Shown here in pieces: positions 18,215 to 26,661 of a stretch of 64,000 bases of DNA. A program made the translations under genes and the position numbers. The stretch comes from CADEED01 sp035502995 (GTDB lineage Bacteria > Pseudomonadota > Gammaproteobacteria > Steroidobacterales > Steroidobacteraceae), in contig DATJTW010000107.1 in the NCBI GenBank assembly GCA_035502995.1, positions 62,001-126,000 on the forward strand, given 5' to 3'. The stretch's first letter is position 1. Each line of letters starts with the position of its first letter. Below the pieces are notes generated by a model that worked only from the letters and a program-made list of their open reading frames with translations, did no database searches and was not told the DNA's origin.

Positions 18215-19114
18215 ATGCAGCTGTCGAGATTCTTCACGCTCGAAGAGATGACCCACTCGGACACCGCGGTGCGGCGCGGCATCGCGAACCAGCCCGACGC
18301 GGACGCGACTAACAACCTGAAGACGCTGTGTACCGCGGTGCTCGATCCGTTGCGCGATGCGGTGGGCACGGCCATCAACGTCAGCTCGGGTTACCGCGGG
18401 CCGGAGCTGAACGCTGCCATCGGCGGCGCCACGAAGAGCCAGCACATGGAGGGCAAGGCCGCGGACCTGCAGTCGCGCGTCATCAGCATCCTCGAGCTCT
18501 TCAAGACCGTGATTCGCAACGGGTTGCCGTACGACCAGGTGATCTACGAGGCCAAGGACAGCAAGACGAAGTGGGTGCACGTGTCGCACGATCCGGCGCG
18601 GGCGCGGGGCCAGATCCTGGTCGCGGACTTCGATGGCAACGGCAAGGTCGCGCGTTACCGCGCCATCACGGTGCAGGAAGCGCTCGCGCTGACGGATCCG
18701 ACCGAACCTGTTACGCGCTCGCGCAGCGGACCGGTCGAGCTGCACTACGAGGAACTGCCGGACGAGCCGGGGCTCGACGCAGAAGCCGGCGAGACGGCGC
18801 CGGATCCGGAAATCGTCGCGACGGAGGCGACGCCGGGCCCGCGTCCGCCCCCGAAGACGAAACCGACGAAACCGGCACCCGTCGCGAAGCCGGCGGCCGC
18901 TGCGAAGCCGAAGCCCGCCGCGAAGAAGAAAAAGGCGCCGGCCAGGAAGAAGGCCACGTCGAGGAAGAAAACTCCCGCGAAGAAAAAATCCGCGCCGAAG
19001 AGAAAAGCCGCCGCCAAAAAGACCGCAGCGCAGAAAAAGTCCGCCGCCCGCCTGGCGAAGGCGCGGGCCGCATCGCTGAAGCGCCAGCGCGGCCGCAAAC
19101 GACGAGGCAAGTGA
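18215..19114 (+). CDS. M15-type peptidase with histone-H1-like Lys-rich tail
   Basis: 299 residues. Residues 1-160 match peptidase M15 (family 3), as in D-Ala-D-Ala carboxypeptidases and phage endolysins: SGYRG, then SQHMEGKAADL carrying the zinc His and Asp, and WVHVSHD with the last His. From about residue 185 the protein is first acidic/Pro-rich and then an Ala/Lys/Pro-rich tail of about 100 residues (KKKKAPARKK and similar), like bacterial histone-H1-like or nucleic-acid-binding tails. No signal peptide is present, so it is not obviously exported. The gene sits between the CHAT fusion (divergent) and a TIR gene on the same strand. Whether it acts on peptidoglycan or binds nucleic acid cannot be told from the sequence. 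Confidence 0.85.
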   Translation: MQLSRFFTLEEMTHSDTAVRRGIANQPDADATNNLKTLCTAVLDPLRDAVGTAINVSSGYRGPELNAAIGGATKSQHMEGKAADLQSRVISILELFKTVIRNGLPYDQVIYEAKDSKTKWVHVSHDPARARGQILVADFDGNGKVARYRAITVQEALALTDPTEPVTRSRSGPVELHYEELPDEPGLDAEAGETAPDPEIVATEATPGPRPPPKTKPTKPAPVAKPAAAAKPKPAAKKKKAPARKKATSRKKTPAKKKSAPKRKAAAKKTAAQKKSAARLAKARAASLKRQRGRKRRGK

Positions 19115-19210
19115 CCGCCGGCTGACTCCGGCGCGCATCATCCCGGTTTCCCGACGCGGCGCCGGCACCGCTATCCTCCCGACTTCCACGAGATCGGGAG
19201 GGACGGTCGC

Positions 19211-20179
19211 ATGAAGGTATTCGTGAGTTGGTCGGGGGTGGCGAGCCACGAGGTCGCGAAGGCCATCAAGGACTGGCTGCCGAACGTCATCCAGTCCGTC
19301 GACGTGTTCCTCTCGTCGGAAGACATCGCCAAGGGTGAGCAGTGGTTCACCTCGCTCGGCGAGGTCCTCGAGGAATCCCACTTCGGCATCCTCTGCCTGA
19401 CCCGGGCCAATCTCGCGGCGCCGTGGATTCTCTACGAAGCCGGCGCGTTGTCGAAGAGCTTCGAGCAGGCGCGCATCGTGCCGTTGCTCATCGATCTGAA
19501 AGTCGAGGACGTGAAGCCGCCACTCGCGAGCTTCAATGCGTCGCTGCTCGAGCAGTCGGAGCTGCAGAAGATGGTCGCCGCCATCAACGACGCGAACGAC
19601 GAGAAGCTGTCGGAGAAACAACTCACCGCGGCATTCAAGGCGCAGTGGCCGGACTTCGACACCGCCCTGAAAGCGGCGGCGGCCAAGGCCGCGGCCGCCT
19701 CACCGTATCTCTACGACGTGTTCCTGTCCGCGCCGATGGCCGCCTACAAAACCGACGACGAATACATCCCCGCGCGCGCCGAGATCGAGAAGCTGTACAT
19801 CGCGTTGACGCAGACCTGCGGCCTGCGCGTCTACTGGGCGGCCGAGAAGATCAAGAAGATCGACGACTTCGACAATTTCGACGACTCGGCGATGGACGAC
19901 CTGCAGGCGCTGCAGGTCAGCCGCACGTTCGCACTCGTCTACCCGAAGCCGATGACGACGAGCGCACTGTTCGAGGCGGGTTATGCGCTGGCGCTGAAAC
20001 TGCCCTGCCACTACTGGGTACGCGATCGCGACGACCTGCCGTATCTCATGAAGGAGCTCGCCGGCTTCAAGGGCGCCACGGTGAAGATCCACGAGCAGGG
20101 TGAATGGCAGGACTACGACGAGCTGGCGGAGAAGATGTGCAAGTCGGGAAAGAAGTGGTTCGGGGCTGGATCAGCCTAG
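19211..20179 (+). CDS. TIR protein with nucleoside deoxyribosyltransferase-like C-terminus
   Basis: 322 residues; ATG 19211 follows GGGAGGGAC. The N-terminal half (1-150) is a TIR domain of the common prokaryotic type: MKVFVSWSG, DVFLSSEDIAKGEQW, GILCLTRANL and PWILYEAGALSK with the catalytic Glu76. The C-terminal half (about 165-310) starts YLYDVFLSAPMAAY and contains TSALFEAGYAL (Glu255), the layout of the nucleoside 2-deoxyribosyltransferase/TIR-like superfamily. Both halves could act on nucleotides such as NAD. It is read in the same direction as the M15 gene, 96 bases downstream. Loss of the second catalytic residue was not seen. Confidence 0.88.
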   Translation: MKVFVSWSGVASHEVAKAIKDWLPNVIQSVDVFLSSEDIAKGEQWFTSLGEVLEESHFGILCLTRANLAAPWILYEAGALSKSFEQARIVPLLIDLKVEDVKPPLASFNASLLEQSELQKMVAAINDANDEKLSEKQLTAAFKAQWPDFDTALKAAAAKAAAASPYLYDVFLSAPMAAYKTDDEYIPARAEIEKLYIALTQTCGLRVYWAAEKIKKIDDFDNFDDSAMDDLQALQVSRTFALVYPKPMTTSALFEAGYALALKLPCHYWVRDRDDLPYLMKELAGFKGATVKIHEQGEWQDYDELAEKMCKSGKKWFGAGSA

Positions 20180-20192
20180 GAACCGCGGGAAC

Positions 20193-21575
20193 TCATCCTT
20201 CTTCCGGCACCGGGCGCCGCTCCGCGGCCCGGCAGCGCGCGACGATATCCCGAATTCGCAGCAGTCCGACGGTATCGGGCAGCGCACGCGAGACGCGATC
20301 GAGCAGTGATCGCGCGTGCGCGGCAAACGTGGCGGCATCGTCGGGGTCTTCGTACGTGCCGTCATAGAGGCCCGTATACACCCACGTGAGCACCCGGATC
20401 ACATCGTCCCGTGACCATGGCGTGGGCAACGGCTTGCCCGCATAGATCAGCATGAGCGGTCGATCGCAATCGACCTCCGCCAGGTTCATGCGCGGCTGCA
20501 GGAACGTGAAGTCGAAGCAACGCAGGTCGATGCCCTCGAGGCTGGCCACGGCGCCGAAGAGACGCAGGCGCGACAGGCGCAGCGCGCGCTCATCCGCGTT
20601 CGCCGCGAATGCCGGATGATCGACCTCGGCAAGCATCCGGAATTCGCGGCCGGGTTCCCCGTGACGGGCATGCACCTCGCGCAGCGCCTTCACCAACTCT
20701 CCGCACACGTTCTCGACGTTGATCGCCCCGACGATCGGCTTCTCGGCGGCGATGCAGGAGACGAAACAGTAGTTGGATGCCACGTCGTCGTAGCAGAGCA
20801 GCAGGCCGACGATCCGCTCCGCGCATCTGGCCACCAGCACGTAGTTCTTCCAGGCCGGACCGAATTCCTCCCGCAGGTGACGCCGCGTGAGTTCGATCAG
20901 TTCGTCGTGCTCGTAGCGTTCGTCATCCGGAAGGCGGTCGTAGATGGGCAGCGCCCCTTGGAGATCCAGTCGCTGATCGTCCAGGTCGGTGATCTGAACG
21001 ACTTCGAGCTGACCCTGGAACATCGTGCGGATCGGGCGCCGTGACAGCGGCGAGCCGACGGCGAGCGATCGGTCTTCCGAGAGCTGCACGGCGGCACCCA
21101 ACGCCGGCTTCCTGACCTTCGGCTGCCCGGTGAGGTCGCGATACAAGGCCTCGAAGGCGGCGTCGGCGAGATCGAATGTCGTCAGCCGGTGATGCGTCGA
21201 CTCGCGCAAACGCCCCGGGATATCCGCGACGTTGCCGCCGGCGAGGAGGATTGGGATGAATCGATCCAGGCTCCTGGTGAAGTAGATCTCGCTGCGGATC
21301 AGGGACGCCTCCGCATAGACGCCGCTCCCGGTCGTCGCCGGCTCGTCGGTCTCGGACCGCCGCAGATACTCCGCCGAACACACCACCAGGATGAAATCGT
21401 TGTTCTCCGGCCTGAGCTGGTTCTCGCACCAACGCGGCCAACCGTGCTTGGGCCGCACCTGATACTGATCGAGTTCGGCATCGATTCCGTGACGTCGCAA
21501 CGAATCGGCCAGCTCGCGCACTCGTTGCGAGTGTTCGGGAGAATCGTGGCTGTAGCTGATGAAGACCCGGACCAT
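20193..21575 (-). CDS. SEFIR domain fused to GNAT-like acetyltransferase
   Basis: 460 residues from ATG 21575 (a TTG four codons upstream is possible). Residues 1-150 form a SEFIR domain, a TIR relative: RVFISYSHDSPEH, HGIDAELDQYQ, GWPRWCENQL and ILVVCSAEYL are typical. Residues about 195-330 look like a GNAT acetyltransferase: YDRLPDDERY, YVLVARCAERIVGLLLCY and a downstream beta strand; the usual Q/R-x-x-G-x-G/A CoA loop is not obvious, so the enzyme may be inactive or divergent. The C-terminal 120 residues are unrecognised. It converges with the TIR gene at 19211-20179, leaving only about 13 bases between the stops. SEFIR plus GNAT is an unusual fusion; the role may be self or target modification in immunity. 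Confidence 0.85.
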   Translation of the reverse strand: MVRVFISYSHDSPEHSQRVRELADSLRRHGIDAELDQYQVRPKHGWPRWCENQLRPENNDFILVVCSAEYLRRSETDEPATTGSGVYAEASLIRSEIYFTRSLDRFIPILLAGGNVADIPGRLRESTHHRLTTFDLADAAFEALYRDLTGQPKVRKPALGAAVQLSEDRSLAVGSPLSRRPIRTMFQGQLEVVQITDLDDQRLDLQGALPIYDRLPDDERYEHDELIELTRRHLREEFGPAWKNYVLVARCAERIVGLLLCYDDVASNYCFVSCIAAEKPIVGAINVENVCGELVKALREVHARHGEPGREFRMLAEVDHPAFAANADERALRLSRLRLFGAVASLEGIDLRCFDFTFLQPRMNLAEVDCDRPLMLIYAGKPLPTPWSRDDVIRVLTWVYTGLYDGTYEDPDDAATFAAHARSLLDRVSRALPDTVGLLRIRDIVARCRAAERRPVPEEG

Positions 21576-21702
21576 CGACGCGAGCAACCCGCAGGATGTT
21601 AGTTAGACACCGATATACCGGGCGAACGATCGTTTGACAACGGTCCTGCCGGTCGCGCGCGCCTGGCAGTTGGACCGAAGTCACCAGCCCGGGTGACGAT
21701 CG

Positions 21703-22929
21703 TCAGTGATCGCTCGCGCAGCGGAACCCCGTGTCTTCGACGCGCGTATCGGGACTCGCATACTGGCGTGACGACGTGTTGATGCGCGGCGGCGGGTCGT
21801 AGGGCCCGCCACCGCGGATCACCTTCTTCTCGCCTTCGGCCGGTCCGCGCGGATTGAAGACGTCGTCGATCGGGAAGCTCTCCGTCCACCAGTCCGCGAC
21901 CCACTCGGCGGCATTGCCGGCCATGTCCTCGATGCCATACGGACTCTTGCCGGTGGGATGCGAACCCACGGGCGACAGCGCGCCGCCATAGATGTCGTCG
22001 GCCGCGCTCTCGTAATTGGCCCGCGGCGTCGACGGCGATTCCGCACCCCAGGGATACGGACGCGCATCGGTGCCGCGCGCCGCTTTCTCCCACTCCGCCT
22101 CGGTCGGCAGCCGCCGGCCCGCCCAGCGGCAATACGCGTCGGCCTCGTTCCAGGTCACGCCGATGACCGGCATGTCCTCGACGTGCTCGCCGGTGCGTTC
22201 GTCCCAGAAGTCGGGCGTGACGGTCGAGCCGCTGGCAGCCAGGAAGGCGGCATAACGCGCGGTCGTCACTTCGTAGCGGTCCATATAGAAGGAGTCGACC
22301 ACGCGGTTGCGCTGCGGCGACGACTCGTCGTCACCCATCGTGAAACTGCCCCCGGGGACGAGATCGCCGCGGGCGCCGTCCCTGCCGAGACGCGACGTCG
22401 ACGGGGCGCGGTTCGCGAAGAACCAGGCGCCCGCGATCGCGGCCGCCACGCACAAGGCGGCCACGGGCAACGCGATGCGCAGCTTGCGCCGGCGGCGCGC
22501 GCCCGCGATCCGGTGCACCGCGTCGCAGACGGCGGCCGGCACGTTGCCGGGAGTTTCGAGGAACGTGACGGAAGCCAGGTATGCCGGCAGATCCTTCGTC
22601 GGCACCTTCTCGAGCAGCACCGGCAGCACGCGGCCATCGGCGCGCGGCCACTTCTCCTCGGCGATCTGGATCTCGTTCAGCGTGTAGCTGCCGGCATCGA
22701 GCGTCTTCGGGCTGACGAGGAACACCGCGAGTTCCGACTGCTCGATGGCCTGCCGGATCCGCGCGTGGAATTCGCCGCCGGCCGGCAGGTCTTCGCGGTC
22801 GTAGAAGACGTCATGCCCCCCGTTCTCGAGGGCGAGGCGGACGGCGTCCGCGGTGGCGCGATCCTCGGAGGCGTAACTCAGGAAGATGCGCATGATTCGT
22901 CGAAGGTCCCGTGAGGCATGGCGACGCAT
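21703..22929 (-). CDS. TIR - transmembrane - FGE-sulfatase protein
   Basis: 408 residues. I chose ATG 22929 because GGAGG sits 3 bases before it; the ATG at 22893 (MRIFLSY) lacks such a site, and the longer frame to 23112 would start in unlikely sequence. TIR domain: residues 13-125, with RIFLSYASED, VFYDREDLPAG and the Glu86 position in LNEIQIA. One membrane helix follows at about 151-173. Residues 190-405 are an FGE-sulfatase (SUMF1/EgtB/PvdO) domain: VPGGSFTMG, RLPTEAEWEKAARG, YPWG, GNAAEWV and GFRCA. FGE domains make formylglycine in sulfatases, but in conflict systems their role is often unclear. No sulfatase is adjacent. Confidence 0.9.
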   Translation of the reverse strand: MRRHASRDLRRIMRIFLSYASEDRATADAVRLALENGGHDVFYDREDLPAGGEFHARIRQAIEQSELAVFLVSPKTLDAGSYTLNEIQIAEEKWPRADGRVLPVLLEKVPTKDLPAYLASVTFLETPGNVPAAVCDAVHRIAGARRRRKLRIALPVAALCVAAAIAGAWFFANRAPSTSRLGRDGARGDLVPGGSFTMGDDESSPQRNRVVDSFYMDRYEVTTARYAAFLAASGSTVTPDFWDERTGEHVEDMPVIGVTWNEADAYCRWAGRRLPTEAEWEKAARGTDARPYPWGAESPSTPRANYESAADDIYGGALSPVGSHPTGKSPYGIEDMAGNAAEWVADWWTESFPIDDVFNPRGPAEGEKKVIRGGGPYDPPPRINTSSRQYASPDTRVEDTGFRCASDH

Positions 22930-22932
22930 AGT

Positions 22933-22937
22933 ACCTC
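22933..22937 (-). promoter_or_regulatory. Strong RBS deciding the TIR-FGE start
   Basis: GGAGG on the minus strand lies 3 bases upstream of ATG 22929. It supports this start over the downstream ATG at 22893, which has only a weak match. Confidence 0.7.
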
Positions 22938-23104
22938 CAGCCGGCCGGCTTATGTCCGGCGGTCGGCCGGGGCCGGGCGTGCGCGGCGTCGCGGAACGGC
23001 GCGCCGGGCGGTGATGCGGAAGGGTTGGTGCGTCCGGCGGGCTTGTTAGCCCCCGCCCCGCCGGGAGTAGACTGTGCGCCCGAGTTCGCAGCCTGGGAGG
23101 GCAC

Positions 23105-23695
23105 ATGGGCATCGTCTATCTAGCGGGACACGGTTCGTGGGACATCAAGAGCGGCGGCTTCGCGCGCGTACCGCGCAATCGCACCGTCACGTTCTACACC
23201 GAAGCGATGAAGAACATGTTCACGACCGACATGTTCGACATCATCGGCGGCACGTACCAGGGCGAGGTCAAGCAGTTCTACGAGCCCGGCCAGCAGGTCC
23301 CTAACTACACGCTGCATCCCGACCTGCTGAACGAGCCGCGCTGCAACCAGCTGCTGGCCGCGCGCAACGATCCGGGCATCTCGCTCGTGATGCTGCAGCA
23401 GGGCGTCACGCTGACGCTGCAGCAGATCATGGACACGGTCCCCACGGGCACCAACCTCATCTGGTGCGCGTGCCGCCACACCCAGCTGAAGGACGTCGGC
23501 GGCAAGAAGATCGGCGTCAACGGCGCGCAGGGCAGCTACGGCAACCGCGACAACCAGGGCAACCTCGGCGCCGGCGACATCTTCTTCAACCCGACGAACG
23601 CCAACAGCCCGGTCACGCGCGGCGGCGTCGACACGACGTCGCAGATCGAATACGCGATGAACAGCCGCCGCAAGGCGATGGGCTACGACGACTAG
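23105..23695 (+). CDS. Small GHG/Cys protein, Stv-like
   Basis: 196 residues; ATG 23105 follows GGGAGG. It begins MGIVYLAGHGSWD and has IWCACRH at about residues 119-125, so His9 and Cys121/Cys123 could form a His-Cys dyad as in caspase-like/CHAT folds. The remaining sequence is soluble, with no signal peptide or membrane helix. It resembles, from memory, the short proteins assigned to the Stv domain in effector-like contexts; I am not certain of this match. It is divergent from the TIR-FGE gene with a 175-base region between them, a likely shared promoter area. Confidence 0.72.
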   Translation: MGIVYLAGHGSWDIKSGGFARVPRNRTVTFYTEAMKNMFTTDMFDIIGGTYQGEVKQFYEPGQQVPNYTLHPDLLNEPRCNQLLAARNDPGISLVMLQQGVTLTLQQIMDTVPTGTNLIWCACRHTQLKDVGGKKIGVNGAQGSYGNRDNQGNLGAGDIFFNPTNANSPVTRGGVDTTSQIEYAMNSRRKAMGYDD

Positions 23696-23711
23696 GCCGA
23701 CATGACGAGTC

Positions 23712-23735
23712 GCCCCGGCGGATTCCCGCCGGGGC
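23712..23735 (+). terminator. Perfect 10-bp hairpin after the GHG/Cys gene
   Basis: GCCCCGGCGG (23712-23721), a 4-base loop and its exact complement (23726-23735) lie 17 bases after the stop at 23695. No T-tract follows, so it may be a weak terminator or an RNA-stabilising hairpin. Confidence 0.45.
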
Positions 23736-23749
23736 TATGATCCGGCGCG

Positions 23750-26059
23750 ATGAGCCCGCGACAGACGCGCCGTGAATTCCTGCAGACATCGGCGGCCGCC
23801 GCGGCGGTGTTGTCGGCGAGCCCGGTCGGCGCTGCCAGCCCGGCCGGCGCTGCCAGCCCGGCCGGCGCTGCCAGCCCGGAAAGCGCCGCTACCACCGATC
23901 CGCCCCGCCACTGGTACGAGCGCACGCTGCGCTGGGGCCAGACCAACCTCACCGAGATCGACCCCGCGCGCATCGACATCACCTGGTGGCGCGCGCACTG
24001 GAAGCGCACGCGCATCCAGGGCGTGGTGATCAACGCCGGCGGCATCGCCGCGTACTACCCGACGAAGATCCCGTTCCATCACCGCGCGCGCGATCTCGGC
24101 GACCGCGACCTGTACGGAGAGCTCTCGGCCGCCGCACGCGCCGACGGCCTCGCCGTGTTCGCACGCATGGACTCGAACCGCGCGCACGAGGATCTGTGGC
24201 GCGCGCATCCCGACTGGTTCGCGGTGGATGCGCAGGGCAAGCCGTACGTGGTCACGGGTCTCCACGTCGCCTGCGTCAACGGGCCTTACTACCGCGAGCA
24301 CCTGCCGGCGATACTGCGCGAGATCGTCGGCACGTATCGTCCCGACGGCGTCACCGACAACAACTGGAACGGCCCGCAACGCCACCAGCCCTGCTACTGC
24401 CGCAACTGCGCCGACGCATTCCGCGCGCGCAACGGCGCCGCGTTGCCACGCGCGGTGGACTGGGACGACGCCACGTACCGCGACTGGATCCTGTGGAACT
24501 ACGCACGCCGCCTCGAGATCTGGGACGAGTTCAACCGCGTCACGCGTGCCGCCGGCGGTGCGGACTGCCTGTGGGTCGGGATGATGTCCGGCAGCCCCGA
24601 CTACCAGGCGAAGGTGTTCCGCGACGATCGCGAGGTGTTCCGGCGCAGCGAGCTGATCATGCTCGACCACCAGCGCCGCTTCGACGCGGAGGGATTCGCG
24701 AACAACGCCGAGACCGGGCTGCGACTGCGCAGCGTCGGCGGCTGGAACAAGGTCATCCCCGAGAGCATGGCGATGTACCACCTCGGCGAGCACAACTTCC
24801 GTCTCGCCGCGAAACCGCCGGCCGAGGCGCGGCTCTGGGTCGTCGAAGGTTTCGCCGGCGGCGTGCAGCCCTGGTGGCATCACCTCGGCGCCGTGCAGGA
24901 AGACCGGCGCATGTTCGACACCGCCGAACCGCTGTGGCGCTGGCACGAGCAGAACGAGCGGTTCCTCGTCGACCGGATGCCCGTGGCGACCGTCGGCGTG
25001 TTGTGGTCGCAGCGGAACATGGACTTCTTCGGCCGCGACGACGCCGACGCGCTGGTCGACGATCCGGCGAACGGCTGGTCACAGGCGTTGGTGCGCGCGC
25101 GCATCCCGTCGGTGCCGGTGCACGTGGACGACGTCGAACGGGTCGCGCGCGAGCTCGGGATCGAACTACTGGTGCTGCCGAACCTGGCCGCGTTGTCGGA
25201 CGCGCAGGTGGCGTCGATCCGGAAGTTCGTCGCGGCCGGCGGCAGCCTCGTCGCGACGGGCGCGAGCTCGCTGTGCGACGAGGCCGGCCGCCTGCGTGGG
25301 GATCTCGCACTCGCCGATCTGCTCGGCGCTGGCGTGCCCGCCGGGCATGCGTGGCGCGACCCGGCGCGCCGCGCGGCGCAGGCGCACGACTGGGCGCAGA
25401 CGTATCTGCGTCTGCCGGGCGACAGGCGCGAACGCCACGAAACGCTGCGCGGCTTCGCTGGCACGGACCTGCTCGCGTTCGGCGGGACGCTCGAACCCTT
25501 GCGCGTGGACGACACGGCCCGCGTCGCGCTGACGTTCGTGCCGCCCGTGCCGCTGTCTCCGCCCGAAGACGTGTGGATGCGCCAGCCGTCGACGGACATC
25601 CCCGGCCTGCTGCTGTCCGAACGCGCCGGCGGCGCGCGCATCGCCTATCTACCGGCGGACGTCGACCGCCGTTTCGCGCGCGACCAGATCCCCGATCACG
25701 GCGACCTGATGGCCGCGCTCGTGCGCTGGTGTCTGAAGGACCGGTCGCCGCTCCAAGTCGACGGCCCCGGCCTGCTCGACTGCCGGCTGTACCGGAGCCG
25801 CGGCGGCTACCCCGTGCTCCACGTCGTGAATCTCAACAACGCCAACACGTGGCGCACGCCGGTGCAGGAACTGGTGCCGGTGGGTCCGGTGCGCGTGCGT
25901 GTGCGGCAACCCATGCGCAAGATGGCGGTGACGGCACGCCTGCTGGTGCACACGGGCAGGTTCACGCAGGCGTCCCGCGGCGAATGGCACGAGGTCGAGA
26001 TCCCGTCCATCACCGATCACGAAGTCGTGGTGTTCGAGCCGAAGGGATTGAGCTTCTGA
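23750..26059 (+). CDS. Tat-exported putative glycoside hydrolase
   Basis: 769 residues. The N-terminus MSPRQTRREFLQ is a twin-arginine signal, followed by an Ala/Pro/Ser stretch made of three near-identical six-residue repeats (ASPAGA type) encoded by an 18-base tandem repeat (about 23832-23880). The middle, from WYERTLRWGQ, looks like a TIM-barrel enzyme of the GH42/GHL6 kind with NNWNGPQ (possible acid/base region) and CYCRNCADAF (a Cys cluster that may bind zinc). The later part, from GVLWSQRNM, resembles the beta-galactosidase trimerisation domain (flavodoxin-like). Likely a periplasmic or secreted glycosidase. The exact sugar is not known. It is the first of two same-strand genes here. 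Confidence 0.75.
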   Translation: MSPRQTRREFLQTSAAAAAVLSASPVGAASPAGAASPAGAASPESAATTDPPRHWYERTLRWGQTNLTEIDPARIDITWWRAHWKRTRIQGVVINAGGIAAYYPTKIPFHHRARDLGDRDLYGELSAAARADGLAVFARMDSNRAHEDLWRAHPDWFAVDAQGKPYVVTGLHVACVNGPYYREHLPAILREIVGTYRPDGVTDNNWNGPQRHQPCYCRNCADAFRARNGAALPRAVDWDDATYRDWILWNYARRLEIWDEFNRVTRAAGGADCLWVGMMSGSPDYQAKVFRDDREVFRRSELIMLDHQRRFDAEGFANNAETGLRLRSVGGWNKVIPESMAMYHLGEHNFRLAAKPPAEARLWVVEGFAGGVQPWWHHLGAVQEDRRMFDTAEPLWRWHEQNERFLVDRMPVATVGVLWSQRNMDFFGRDDADALVDDPANGWSQALVRARIPSVPVHVDDVERVARELGIELLVLPNLAALSDAQVASIRKFVAAGGSLVATGASSLCDEAGRLRGDLALADLLGAGVPAGHAWRDPARRAAQAHDWAQTYLRLPGDRRERHETLRGFAGTDLLAFGGTLEPLRVDDTARVALTFVPPVPLSPPEDVWMRQPSTDIPGLLLSERAGGARIAYLPADVDRRFARDQIPDHGDLMAALVRWCLKDRSPLQVDGPGLLDCRLYRSRGGYPVLHVVNLNNANTWRTPVQELVPVGPVRVRVRQPMRKMAVTARLLVHTGRFTQASRGEWHEVEIPSITDHEVVVFEPKGLSF
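23832..23880 (+). repeat. 18-bp tandem repeat inside the Tat-protein gene
   Basis: Two exact copies of an 18-base unit starting CTGCCAGCCC (23832-23849 and 23850-23867) and a 13-base third copy, preceded by an imperfect copy. It codes for the ASPAGA-type repeats after the signal peptide. Confidence 0.85.
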
Positions 26060-26108
26060 GCGCCCCGGTTCATCCGGCATTCAGCACGACCCGTCGAAAC
26101 TCGCGGTC

Positions 26109-26654
26109 ATGACACACCGGACCAGTCCCGCCTCGCTCCGCTCCCGCCTCGCGGGCATCGCCGCCACGATCGCCGTGCTGGTGATGTCGCAGGCCTCCGC
26201 CGCCGAGGCGGTGGTCGGCCGCGCGTCGGCGGACCGCGTCCGCGCCCGCGTCGTCGATCTCGTCAACGAGGCCCGCGCGCGCGGCCGCAAGTGCGGCTCC
26301 GAACGGTTTGCCCCCGCGCCGCCGCTCTCGGTCTCGTCGCGCCTGAACGACGCGGCCGACCGCCACGCGCGCGACATGCTGAAGCGGAAGTTCTTCGAAC
26401 ACCGCGGCAGCGACGGCAGCGAACCGCGCGACCGCGTCAAACGCACCGGCTACGAGTCGCGCCTGACCGGCGAGAACATCGCGCTGGGTCCGCAGTCCGC
26501 CGAGGAAGTGGTCGCGGGCTGGCTGGCGAGCCCCGGCCACTGCGAGAACATCATGGAGCCGCGCTTCCGCGATATCGGCGTCGGAGTCGCCGCCGGCAAG
26601 AAGCGCGGCCAGGTGTACTGGGTGCAGGATTTCGCGCTGCCGCGTCGCGATTAG
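26109..26654 (+). CDS. CAP (SCP/PR1) domain secreted protein
   Basis: 181 residues, 49 bases after the glycosidase-like gene. A signal peptide ends near AASAAEA (about residue 33). The CAP domain has LNDAADRHARDM, FFEHRGSDG, GENIALGPQSAEEVV and GWLASPGHCENIM, which contain the two His residues of the family cavity (near FFEHR and SPGHC) and the Glu. CAP proteins bind lipids or act extracellularly in many ways; no enzyme activity is assumed. It may be co-transcribed with the preceding gene. Confidence 0.88.
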   Translation: MTHRTSPASLRSRLAGIAATIAVLVMSQASAAEAVVGRASADRVRARVVDLVNEARARGRKCGSERFAPAPPLSVSSRLNDAADRHARDMLKRKFFEHRGSDGSEPRDRVKRTGYESRLTGENIALGPQSAEEVVAGWLASPGHCENIMEPRFRDIGVGVAAGKKRGQVYWVQDFALPRRD

Positions 26655-26661
26655 TGAACGA

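Noticed and set aside
18215..19114. Reading the M15 gene as a prophage endolysin
   Set aside because: No holin, capsid, integrase or other phage gene is near, and the Lys-rich tail is unlike endolysins.
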